This document shows positions 18,790 to 25,252 of a stretch of 30,303 bases of DNA, one piece after another. The notes below the pieces were generated by a model. The model was given only the letters and a program-made list of their open reading frames with translations, was not told where the DNA came from and did no database searches. The position numbers and the translations under genes are program-made. The stretch is taken from assembly GCA_049653005.1 (NCBI GenBank), contig JBASFL010000130.1, forward strand, positions 1-30,303. Reading direction: 5' to 3'. The stretch's first letter is position 1. Each line of letters opens with the position of its first letter. Source of the DNA: UBA2334 sp049653005 (GTDB lineage Bacteria; Pseudomonadota; Gammaproteobacteria; Burkholderiales; Burkholderiaceae_C).

Positions 18790-18808
18790 TATTCAAGGAG
18801 GAGTGGGT

Positions 18809-19825
18809 ATGAACGAGATTGCCGCAGGAGACTTGAAGTCCATCCTGCATTCCAAGCGGGCCAACATCTACTACCTGGAGCATTGCCGGGTGCTGGTCAA
18901 CGGCGGCCGGGTGGAGTACGTGACGGAACGGGGCAAACAGTCGCTGTACTGGAACATCCCCATCGCCAACACCACCACGGTACTGCTGGGCACGGGCACC
19001 TCCATCACCCAGGCCGCCATGCGCGAACTGGCCAAGGCGGGCGTGTTGGTGGGGTTTTGCGGCGGGGGTGGCACGCCCTTGTTTGCCTGCACCGAGTTCG
19101 AGCTGGAGGTGGCCTGGCTGCAACCCCAGAGCGAATACCGCCCCACTGAATACCTGCAGCATTGGGTCCGCTTCTGGTTTGACGACGCGCTGCGCCTGCA
19201 GGCCGCGCGCGAAGTCCAGCTGACGCGCCTGCAACGCCTGGGCGAGCAGTGGCGGGCCGACAGCAAACGCGCCCAGGACGGTTGGGGCGTCGATGTGGGC
19301 GGGCTGGACGCGCTGCTGGCGGCATCGGCACAGGCCATCCGCAACGCGGCTGACACCACCGCCTTGCTGACCGAAGAAGCCCGCCTGACCAAGCAGCTGT
19401 ACAAGCTGGCCGCCCAGGCCACCCGTTACGGCGACTTCACCCGCAGCCAGCGCGGCGACAGCACCGATACCGCCAACCAGTTTTTGGACCACGGCAACTA
19501 CCTGGCCTACGGGCTGGCCGCCACCGCCACCTGGGTGCTGGGCTTGCCGCACGGCCTGGCCGTGCTGCACGGCAAAACACGGCGGGGCGGGCTGGTGTTT
19601 GACGTGGCCGACTTGGTGAAAGACGCCATCATCCTGCCGCAGGCGTTTGTGTCGGCCATGAAAGGGCACTCGGAGCAGGAATTTCGCACCCAGTGCATCG
19701 AGCGGCTCACCCGCACCGAGGCGCTGGACTTCATGATCGACTCGCTCAAGGCCATCGCGCTCAAGGTGGGGCGAATGGCTGAAGTTGAAGAAAAATCAGC
19801 TCCCACCGCAGGACTGGTGTCATGA
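18809..19825 (+). CDS. cas1: CRISPR-associated endonuclease Cas1, type I-F
   Basis: 338 aa integrase that inserts new spacers into the array, acting with the Cas2 part of Cas2/3. The metal-binding and catalytic residues are present at E190 (LLTEEARL), H254 (PHGLAVLHG) and D265/D268 (FDVADLVKD), the positions known in Pseudomonas aeruginosa Cas1. The N-terminal beta domain runs to about residue 90, the helical catalytic domain fills the rest. Start 18809 is set by AAGGAGGAG at 18795-18803. The stop overlaps the cas3 start by 4 bp (ATGA). Type I-F is clear from the Cas2/3 fusion and csy genes. Confidence 0.97.
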   Translation: MNEIAAGDLKSILHSKRANIYYLEHCRVLVNGGRVEYVTERGKQSLYWNIPIANTTTVLLGTGTSITQAAMRELAKAGVLVGFCGGGGTPLFACTEFELEVAWLQPQSEYRPTEYLQHWVRFWFDDALRLQAAREVQLTRLQRLGEQWRADSKRAQDGWGVDVGGLDALLAASAQAIRNAADTTALLTEEARLTKQLYKLAAQATRYGDFTRSQRGDSTDTANQFLDHGNYLAYGLAATATWVLGLPHGLAVLHGKTRRGGLVFDVADLVKDAIILPQAFVSAMKGHSEQEFRTQCIERLTRTEALDFMIDSLKAIALKVGRMAEVEEKSAPTAGLVS

Positions 19826-22800
19826 ATGTGCTGCTGATTTCGGAGTGCGACAAAAAAGCACTCACCCAAACCCGCCGCATCCTCGATCAGTTTGCCGAAC
19901 GGCGTGGCGAGCGCACCTGGCAAACCCCCATCACCCGCGACGGCCTGGACACCCTGCGCCGCCTGCTGCGCCAGAGCGCCCGCAAAAACACGGCAGTGGC
20001 CTGCCACTGGATACGCGGGCTGGACCACAGCGAACTGCTGTGGGTGGTGGGCGACCGCAACCGCTTCAACGCGCAAGGCGCTGTGCCCACCAACACCACG
20101 CAGCGCAATGTGCTGCGTGGCAATGACGAGAACGACTGGCACACCGGCCAAGACATCCACTTGCTGGCCGGGCTGGCCGCGCTGCTGCACGACCTGGGCA
20201 AAGCCAGTCGCGCCTTCCAGATGCGCTTGCGCGGCGAGCTGACCACCGCCGATGGCCGCCCCGAACGCAACCAGTACCGGCACGAATGGGTATCGCTGCG
20301 GCTGTTCGAGGCGTTTGTGGGCCAAGACGACGATCCCACCTGGCTCGCCCGGCTGGCCAACCCCACGCCTGCCGACGATGCCGCGTGGCTGGACTGGCAA
20401 GGGGGCCGTTTGCACCGCGATGGGCTGGACCCTCAACCCGCACCCAAACCCTTTGTTCGCTTGGCCCATGCCCCGCTGGCCCAGGCCATTGCCTGGCTGG
20501 TGCTGACCCACCACCGCCTGCCCGTGGCCCCGGCCAAAGACGATCAGAAAGAGGCCAATCACTGGCTGGGCAAGAAGGTGGAATGGGTGGGCAGCCCGGA
20601 CACTTTGCACCGCGTGCTGGAGCAAGTGGGTGCCGACTGGAACGAGCGTACCGACGGCGGCGACCCCGACCGTCATCTGCCGCTGTACTGGGACTTTGAT
20701 CCGCACGGCCTGCCCGTCACCACTGAAGCCTGGCACCAACATGCCGCCAAACTCGCCCAACGCCTGCTGGCCCTGCGCACCCAGCCAGGCAAGGGTGATT
20801 GGCTGGGCAACCCGTATGTGATGCACATCGCCCGTCTGAGCCTGATGCTGGCGGACCACCACTATTCCAGCCTGGGGGTAGATAAAACCACCGGCCAACC
20901 GGTGGCCGGGCGGGTGCCAGGGCAAAAAGACTACCCCCTGTTTGCCAACACCCACGACAGCGTGCCCCGGCACAGCCACGGCCAGAACAGCAGCCACAGT
21001 GACCCCCACCAGCGCAACCAGACGCTGGACGAGCACCTGCTGGGCGTGGCCCGCCACAGCGCCACCGTCACCCACGCCCTGCCCAAATTTGAAACCCACT
21101 TGCCTCGCCTGGGCGAGTGCAAGCCGCTCAAAAAGCGGGCCAAAGACGAACGCTTCCGCTGGCAAGACAAAGCCGCCGACCTGGCCGCCAGCCTGCGCAC
21201 CCGCAGCGAGGAGCACGGCGCATTCATCGTCAACCTGGCCTCCACCGGCTGCGGCAAAACCCTGGGCAACGCCCGCGTCATGTACGCGCTGGCCGACCCC
21301 GCGCAGGGCATGCGCTGCGCCTTTGCCATGGGGCTGCGCACCCTCACGCTGCAAACCGGGCGGGCCTTTCGTGACCTGCTGGGCCTGGCCGATGACGAGC
21401 TGGCCATCCGCGTGGGCGGCAGCGCCAGCCGGGCGCTGTTCGAGCACCACGAGCACTTGGCCGAGCAGCGCGGCTCTGCCTCCGCCCAGGCGTTGGTGGA
21501 AGAAGACGGTCATGTGGTGTTTGAAGGCAACACCGAAGCCCACCCCGTGTTGCAGCGCGTGCTGCACGACCCGCAAGCCGCCAAACTGCTGGTGGCCCCG
21601 CTGCTGGTCTGCACCATCGACCACCTCACCCCCGCCACCGAAAGCCAGCGCGGTGGCCGCCAAATCGCCCCCATGCTGCGCCTGATGAGCGGCGATCTGG
21701 TGCTGGACGAACCCGACGACTTCGACTTGGCCGACCTGCCCGCCCTCACCCGGCTGGTGCATTGGGCCGGGCTGCTGGGCGCGCGGGTGCTGCTGTCGTC
21801 TGCCACCTTGCCCCCGGCGCTGGTGGCTGGCCTGTTTGCCGCCTACTGGGCAGGCCGCACGCAATTTGCCCGCAACCGGGGCCAACGCCCCGGTGCTCCG
21901 GTTCCCGCATCGCCCGCCATCTGCTGCCTGTGGGTGGACGAATTCGGCACCCACGCCGCTGACTGCGCAGACAACAAAACATTTGCCAGCGCCCACCACC
22001 TCTTTGCCACCCGGCGCACCCAACACCTGGCCCAGGCCGCCGAGCGCGAAGTGCGCCGCCGCGCCACCCTGATCCCGCTGGATGTGGGCAAGCTCCCCCC
22101 GCGCGACCACGCCGCCCGCTTTGCCCAGCTGGCCCGCGAAGCCGCGCTGGCGCTGCATGCGCGGCACCACAGCATCGACCCCCGCAGCAGCACCGGCGGT
22201 GCCAAGCGCGTCAGCTTCGGGCTCATCCGCATGGCCAACATCGAGCCGCTGGTGAACGTGGCGCTGGCGCTGTACCAGCAGGGCGCACCCCAGGGTGTGC
22301 GCATCCACCTGTGTACCTACCACTCCCAATACCCGCTGCTGCTGCGCTCGGCCATCGAACAACAGCTTGACCAAGCCCTGGACCGCCGCCAGCCGGATGC
22401 CGTGTTCAGCCTGCCCGACATCCGCCAGCGCATTGACGCGTATCCCGAGGCCGACCACCTGTTCATCGTGCTCGGTTCGCCCGTCACCGAAGTGGGCCGC
22501 GACCACGATTACGACTGGGCCGTGGTCGAGCCCTCGTCCATGCGCTCGCTCATCCAGCTGGCTGGCCGCGTGCGCCGCCACCGCACCGGGTCATGCACCA
22601 GCCCCAACCTGAGCGTGTTGGCTACCAACCTGCGCCACGGGCAACACCCCGGCCAGCCCGCGTTCTGCCAGCCCGGTTTTGAAACCGCCAACACCCTGCT
22701 CAGCAGCCACGACCTGCACACCCTGCTGCGCCCGCAAGAGCGCGATGTGATCGACGCCCGCCCCCGCCTGCTGGCCCCAGTGCCATCCGACTTTCAGCCC

Positions 22801-23307
22801 AAAAACCGGCTGGTGGACCTGGAGCACGCCCGCGTGCAGGCCACCATGCAGCCCAGTGCCACCCGCCTCAACGCCGCCAGCTGGTGGCACCTGCCCGTGG
22901 CCGATGCCCTGCTGACCGCCGTGCTGCCCCAGCAGCAGCCGTTTCGCCACGACACCACGCCCACCGAAGACGTGGTGCTGGTGCCCAACGACGATGGCGA
23001 TGACCACGTGCTCAAACTGCTGGTGCCCGCACCCGGCACATCAGCCGGTGGCCACCACTGCACCACCGCCATTGAATCCGCGCATCTGGAGCACCGCATT
23101 CCCGACGACCAGGTGCAAGGCCCCGGCATTGCCCCCTGGGGCCAGACCAACTACATGGTTGCGCTGCACACACTGGCTATCAGCATGGAAATTTCAATCG
23201 AAAACTGTGCCTGGCGCTTTGGCGGCGTCACTTTGCGCTACGACAAAGAGAGTGGAACGACCTGGCGCTTTCACCCGGCACTGGGGTTCACGGCATGGGC
23301 GGGGTGA
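19822..23307 (+). CDS. cas3: Type I-F Cas2/Cas3 fusion helicase-nuclease
   Basis: 1161 aa. It combines a Cas2-like N-terminal domain (about 1-95, MNVLLISECDKKALTQTRRILDQF) used in spacer acquisition, an HD nuclease domain (ALLHDLGKA, H123-D124) and a superfamily 2 helicase. The helicase shows Walker A STGCGKT (K479), the Walker B-like VLDEPDD (D629-D632) and motif III LLSSATLPP, then motif VI-like QLAGRVRRHR. It unwinds and degrades DNA marked by the Csy complex. Longer than P. aeruginosa Cas3 by roughly 85 residues. Translation is coupled to cas1. Its last 37 bp overlap the 3' end of the convergent abiEii gene. It is separated from cas8f by the AbiE operon and a regulatory RNA. Confidence 0.97.
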   Translation: MNVLLISECDKKALTQTRRILDQFAERRGERTWQTPITRDGLDTLRRLLRQSARKNTAVACHWIRGLDHSELLWVVGDRNRFNAQGAVPTNTTQRNVLRGNDENDWHTGQDIHLLAGLAALLHDLGKASRAFQMRLRGELTTADGRPERNQYRHEWVSLRLFEAFVGQDDDPTWLARLANPTPADDAAWLDWQGGRLHRDGLDPQPAPKPFVRLAHAPLAQAIAWLVLTHHRLPVAPAKDDQKEANHWLGKKVEWVGSPDTLHRVLEQVGADWNERTDGGDPDRHLPLYWDFDPHGLPVTTEAWHQHAAKLAQRLLALRTQPGKGDWLGNPYVMHIARLSLMLADHHYSSLGVDKTTGQPVAGRVPGQKDYPLFANTHDSVPRHSHGQNSSHSDPHQRNQTLDEHLLGVARHSATVTHALPKFETHLPRLGECKPLKKRAKDERFRWQDKAADLAASLRTRSEEHGAFIVNLASTGCGKTLGNARVMYALADPAQGMRCAFAMGLRTLTLQTGRAFRDLLGLADDELAIRVGGSASRALFEHHEHLAEQRGSASAQALVEEDGHVVFEGNTEAHPVLQRVLHDPQAAKLLVAPLLVCTIDHLTPATESQRGGRQIAPMLRLMSGDLVLDEPDDFDLADLPALTRLVHWAGLLGARVLLSSATLPPALVAGLFAAYWAGRTQFARNRGQRPGAPVPASPAICCLWVDEFGTHAADCADNKTFASAHHLFATRRTQHLAQAAEREVRRRATLIPLDVGKLPPRDHAARFAQLAREAALALHARHHSIDPRSSTGGAKRVSFGLIRMANIEPLVNVALALYQQGAPQGVRIHLCTYHSQYPLLLRSAIEQQLDQALDRRQPDAVFSLPDIRQRIDAYPEADHLFIVLGSPVTEVGRDHDYDWAVVEPSSMRSLIQLAGRVRRHRTGSCTSPNLSVLATNLRHGQHPGQPAFCQPGFETANTLLSSHDLHTLLRPQERDVIDARPRLLAPVPSDFQPKNRLVDLEHARVQATMQPSATRLNAASWWHLPVADALLTAVLPQQQPFRHDTTPTEDVVLVPNDDGDDHVLKLLVPAPGTSAGGHHCTTAIESAHLEHRIPDDQVQGPGIAPWGQTNYMVALHTLAISMEISIENCAWRFGGVTLRYDKESGTTWRFHPALGFTAWAG

Positions 23308-24161
23308 GCTTCGTTCGTTTGCATCCACACCGGGCGCAACGCAGCCTCCAGCCGCTCCACCACCTCCAGCAGACCAAGCGCGGGCAATCTGTTCTTGCGC
23401 AAAAACGCCTTCCACTGCGCCTGCTTGTGGGCATCAGTGGCAAAGGCGGTGCTCAGTCCGGCAGGTTGAGCGGTGGGCAGTGGCGTTTGGCGGCGGTCAA
23501 ATGTGGCTTGCACCGCTTGCCCGAGTTGTGCCGCCTCCAGCGAGGCATCGCCCAGCAACACCCACAGGTCGAAATAGTCTTTCATGCGTGAATTGACCAT
23601 GCCCAGCACACACAGGGCATGAAACTTTTCAGCCACCACGCTGTGCTTGGGGTAGGCCCTCAACTGCGGCGCAGGCAGGTCTGCCAGCAGCACGGGATAA
23701 GCAATGGGTTCTGACTCAGGCCAAACCGCATCGCCAAAGCCAATGTCCACTTGCAGCGCCAGGCGCGCACCGTCCAGCGTGGCTTGCAGGTCGATGCGCA
23801 CGCCCCCATACCCCGCCTCCTTGCGGATGACGGAACCTTGGACCGCGCCTGCATCCAGCACCAACCCATCGTCCACTGCCATGCCACACAAGTGCTGGAA
23901 CGTGGCAATGGCCGTGGCCACATCGGCAGGGCCAAACCCCAGCAAGTCGGCGTCGCGGGTGGGGTGGAGGGGCTGGTCGTACCAGACGCAAAACAGCAGC
24001 GAGCCTTTCAGCACATACCGCTGCGCGTGCGGAGATACCGACAGCCGGTACAGCAGCCGCTCCAGGCCGTAGCGGGTGAGCGTCAGGTTGAAGTCTTGCC
24101 GGGTGGCATCGGCCTGCTGCTTGAGCCGGGCGCGGATGGAGGTAGCCAGGTTGCGGCTCAT
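23271..24161 (-). CDS. abiEii: AbiEii-type nucleotidyltransferase toxin (type IV TA / abortive infection)
   Basis: 296 aa. AbiEii toxins are DNA polymerase beta-like nucleotidyltransferases that stop growth upon phage infection. The family motifs are KGSLLF (G53-S54) and PTRDADLLG (R69, D70, D72), the metal-binding nucleotidyltransferase signature. AEKFHAL and MKDYFDLWVL in the second half are also conserved blocks. Start ATG 24161 overlaps the antitoxin stop by 4 bp, the normal AbiE layout. The 3' end overlaps cas3. It looks intact. It lies in antisense orientation inside the cas gene cluster, between cas3 and cas8f. Confidence 0.93.
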   Translation of the reverse strand: MSRNLATSIRARLKQQADATRQDFNLTLTRYGLERLLYRLSVSPHAQRYVLKGSLLFCVWYDQPLHPTRDADLLGFGPADVATAIATFQHLCGMAVDDGLVLDAGAVQGSVIRKEAGYGGVRIDLQATLDGARLALQVDIGFGDAVWPESEPIAYPVLLADLPAPQLRAYPKHSVVAEKFHALCVLGMVNSRMKDYFDLWVLLGDASLEAAQLGQAVQATFDRRQTPLPTAQPAGLSTAFATDAHKQAQWKAFLRKNRLPALGLLEVVERLEAALRPVWMQTNEAHPAHAVNPSAG

Positions 24162-24775
24162 GCGGTCAGGCTTTCAAGGTAAGGGCGCATCACCTGGGCC
24201 ACACGGTTGAGCGTGGCGTGGTGCCACAAATCGTCCATGGTGAACATTTGCTTGGTCCAGCCATCGCGCAAGGCCTCCAGCGCCACATCCAGGCCAATTT
24301 TGTGGCGGTATTTGAAGCAGTCGGCCACGGTTTTGGCGGCGCTGAACACGGGCACATCCACCCCGTCGATGGCGATGTACTCCACGCCTTCGCTGCGTGT
24401 GGCGTCCGACATGCGCACCACCCGCAGGGCGGGCTGCCCCAGGCGCGGCACAGGGACGTGATGCGGCATGGCCAGCCACACCTCGAACGGGGCCTGGGTG
24501 CCCATGCCATGCACCCGCAGCGCCGACAACAGGCACACCACCCCACGCGGCACCCGCAGCGCCACCTCCGCCAGCGAACGGTGTTCGTGCATCGGCTGGC
24601 CCGGCAAGCTGTACAGCCCCCGCGCCACCCGTTGCAGCTTGCCCGCCGCCACCAGCCGCGTGAGGGTGACCGTGGGCAGGTTCAACGCTGCCACATCACT
24701 CGCCCGCAGCAAAGGGCGCTGGCTGGCAAGGGCCAGCACGGCTTGCTGTGGGCTTGACGGTTGTGACGTGCTCAT
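24158..24775 (-). CDS. abiEi: AbiEi-type antitoxin and transcriptional autoregulator
   Basis: 205 aa. AbiEi neutralises AbiEii and represses its own operon by binding inverted repeats. A winged-helix N-terminal domain (about 10-60: LLRASDVAALNLPTVTLTRLVAAGKLQRVARGLYSLP) is followed by the AbiEi C-terminal domain (RGVVCLLSALRVHGM, VFSAAKTVADCFKYRHKIGLDVALEALRD). The ATG at 24775 is chosen; the frame extends to a TTG at 24793 with no ribosome-binding site. Translation of the toxin is coupled by the ATGA overlap. The upstream region contains an imperfect inverted repeat that fits an AbiEi operator. Confidence 0.92.
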   Translation of the reverse strand: MSTSQPSSPQQAVLALASQRPLLRASDVAALNLPTVTLTRLVAAGKLQRVARGLYSLPGQPMHEHRSLAEVALRVPRGVVCLLSALRVHGMGTQAPFEVWLAMPHHVPVPRLGQPALRVVRMSDATRSEGVEYIAIDGVDVPVFSAAKTVADCFKYRHKIGLDVALEALRDGWTKQMFTMDDLWHHATLNRVAQVMRPYLESLTA

Positions 24776-24786
24776 GGATGAATTTT

Positions 24787-24832
24787 GTTGCAAAAACTAT
24801 CTACATATCAAAAAGAAATTAGTTTTCACAAC
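24787..24832 (-). promoter_or_regulatory. abiE promoter region with inverted-repeat operator
   Basis: GTTGCAAAAACT (24787-24798) and AGTTTTCACAAC (24821-24832) are inverted copies matching at 10 of 12 positions. Between and across them on the minus strand lie TTGTGA and, 18 bp on, TATGTA, a plausible promoter. AbiEi proteins are known to bind inverted repeats in their own promoter. Confidence 0.6.
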
Positions 24833-24864
24833 AAAAAAAGGGCCAACACGAAGTCGGCCCTTTT
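24833..24864 (-). terminator. Intrinsic terminator of the CRISPR-like RNA
   Basis: Minus strand: a 9-bp stem (AAAAGGGCC with GGCCCTTTT, + strand arms 24856-24864 and 24836-24844), 11-nt loop, then a continuous T-run to 24833. It directly follows the second pseudo-repeat and separates the RNA from abiEi. There is no protein gene on the minus strand upstream that it could serve. Confidence 0.85.
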
Positions 24865-24888
24865 GATGCTGCCTGTTCGGCAGTGAAT
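24861..24888 (-). repeat. Pseudo-repeat 2 of the mini-CRISPR
   Basis: 28 nt aligned to the I-F repeat. The 5' half through the stem is almost intact (TTCACTGCC-GAACA-GGCAGC), including the Cas6f hairpin that would form the 3' end of the guide. The 3' end (ATCAAAA) is degenerate, which would remove any need for a further unit. Confidence 0.85.
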
Positions 24889-24907
24889 TCTTCTCCAACG
24901 AGATCAT

Positions 24908-24935
24908 TTTCTTAGCTGCTTTCCAGCAGTCAGAA
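24908..24935 (-). repeat. Pseudo-repeat 1 of the mini-CRISPR
   Basis: 28 nt aligned to the I-F repeat. The 5' side and stem are diverged but still pair (CTGCT with AGCAG, 4-nt loop). The 3' end GCAGCTAAGAAA is the textbook I-F repeat end, giving an intact 5' handle for the guide. Confidence 0.82.
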
Positions 24936-24936
24936 G

Positions 24937-24965
24937 ATTTTACCGGGCGGTGTATGATTCAGCAA
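24937..24965 (-). promoter_or_regulatory. Promoter of the CRISPR-like RNA
   Basis: Minus-strand TTGCTG (24960-24965) and TAAAAT (24937-24942, 5 of 6 to the -10 consensus) are exactly 17 bp apart. A purine start at 24930 follows after 6 nt. Confidence 0.65.
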
Positions 24966-25003
24966 TCGATTTATTTTTTCTAAAACGATATCATGGTTAA
25001 AAT
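24966..25003 (+). promoter_or_regulatory. Putative promoter of cas8f-cas5f-cas7f-cas6f
   Basis: The only AT-rich stretch on the plus strand upstream of cas8f. TATCAT (24989-24994, 5 of 6 to -10) has TCGATT 17 bp upstream; TAAAAT (24998-25003) is a second -10 candidate with a poor -35. Both lie under or next to the Csy target site. Exact start unproven. Confidence 0.45.
24976..24996 (-). promoter_or_regulatory. Csy-complex target site over the cas8f promoter (CC PAM plus 19-nt protospacer)
   Basis: On the minus strand CC (24995-24996) is followed by ATGATATCGTTTTAGAAAA (24994 down to 24976). It agrees with the pseudo-spacer at 15 of 19 positions; mismatches are at 6, 12, 13 and 18. Type I-F uses a 5' CC PAM, and guide positions 6, 12 and 18 are not base-paired in Cascade-type complexes, so only position 13 is a real mismatch. 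Confidence 0.85.
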
Positions 25004-25013
25004 CATGATGAAG

Positions 25014-25050
25014 TTGACCTCATCAGTGCTGCAAACACAGATGAGGTCGA
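25014..25050 (+). other. Inverted repeat / hairpin in the cas8f leader
   Basis: GACCTCATC (25016-25024) and GATGAGGTC (25040-25048) are perfect inverse complements with a 15-nt loop; two more pairs can form outside. In the RNA it would be a stable stem near the 5' end of the cas8f transcript; in DNA it could be an operator. Two smaller stems follow at 25159-25175 (GGCAAG/CTTGCC) and 25218-25233 (GTGGCC/GGCCAC). Confidence 0.55.
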
Positions 25051-25122
25051 TGGCAACGCCAATAGCTGTAGCAGGCAAGGCGACCGACGAGAACGGTTGG
25101 TTTCTCGAAGGAGGGTACGAAT

Positions 25123-25152
25123 GTGACGCAGCAAACCATGACAAGAAGATAG
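25123..25152 (+). CDS. Possible 9-codon upstream ORF in the cas8f leader
   Basis: AAGGAGGG at 25108-25115, the best ribosome-binding site in the whole leader, is followed not by cas8f but by ATGTGA (start-stop) at 25121-25126 and, at ideal spacing, by a GTG frame that reads MTQQTMTRR and stops at 25150-25152. It may be a leader peptide. A chance occurrence is possible. Confidence 0.3.
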   Translation: MTQQTMTRR

Positions 25153-25252
25153 TTTCCCGGCAAGTGTTGCTTGCCCCATTTCGCGCCCCTTGGACGTTTC
25201 CGAGGGGAATTTTATCGGTGGCCGCTTGGCCACACCAAGAATGTTTACCCCC

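Larger units (their letters stand above)
24833..24930 (-). ncRNA. CreR-like Cas-regulating RNA: degenerate mini-CRISPR (pseudo-repeat, 19-nt pseudo-spacer, pseudo-repeat)
   Basis: Predicted transcript of about 98 nt. Pseudo-repeat 1 is at 24908-24935 (stem CTGCT-GGAA-AGCAG, then the 8-nt handle CTAAGAAA). The pseudo-spacer ATGATCTCGTTGGAGAAGA is at 24889-24907. Pseudo-repeat 2 is at 24861-24888 (TTCACTGCC, loop GAACA, GGCAGC). The terminator follows. A promoter with 17-bp spacing puts the start at the A at 24930, inside pseudo-repeat 1 but before its stem. Cas6f could cut after both stems, giving a crRNA-like guide with a shortened spacer. The pseudo-spacer matches the cas8f promoter beside a CC PAM. 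Seen directly: sequence, hairpins, promoter, terminator, match. Inferred: processing and repression. Alternative: a non-functional array relic, which would not explain the match. Confidence 0.88.

Noticed and set aside
19507..22581. A 1024-codon open frame antisense to cas1/cas3.
   Set aside because: Low-complexity Gly/Ala/Gln/His/Val composition typical of the shadow of a GC-rich gene; cas1 and cas3 motifs on the plus strand account for the region.
24757..24777. A second possible pseudo-spacer target at the abiEi start codon: minus-strand CC followed by ATGAGCACGT.
   Set aside because: It agrees at positions 1-4, 6 and 8-10 but mismatches at seed positions 5 and 7, and the rest of the match collapses (10 of 19). 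Much weaker than the cas8f promoter site; probably chance because it contains an ATG after CC.
24833..24864. The hairpin as a bidirectional terminator for a lost transposase or other gene.
   Set aside because: There is no protein-gene remnant on either side, and its position directly after pseudo-repeat 2 with a T-run on the minus strand is explained by the small RNA.
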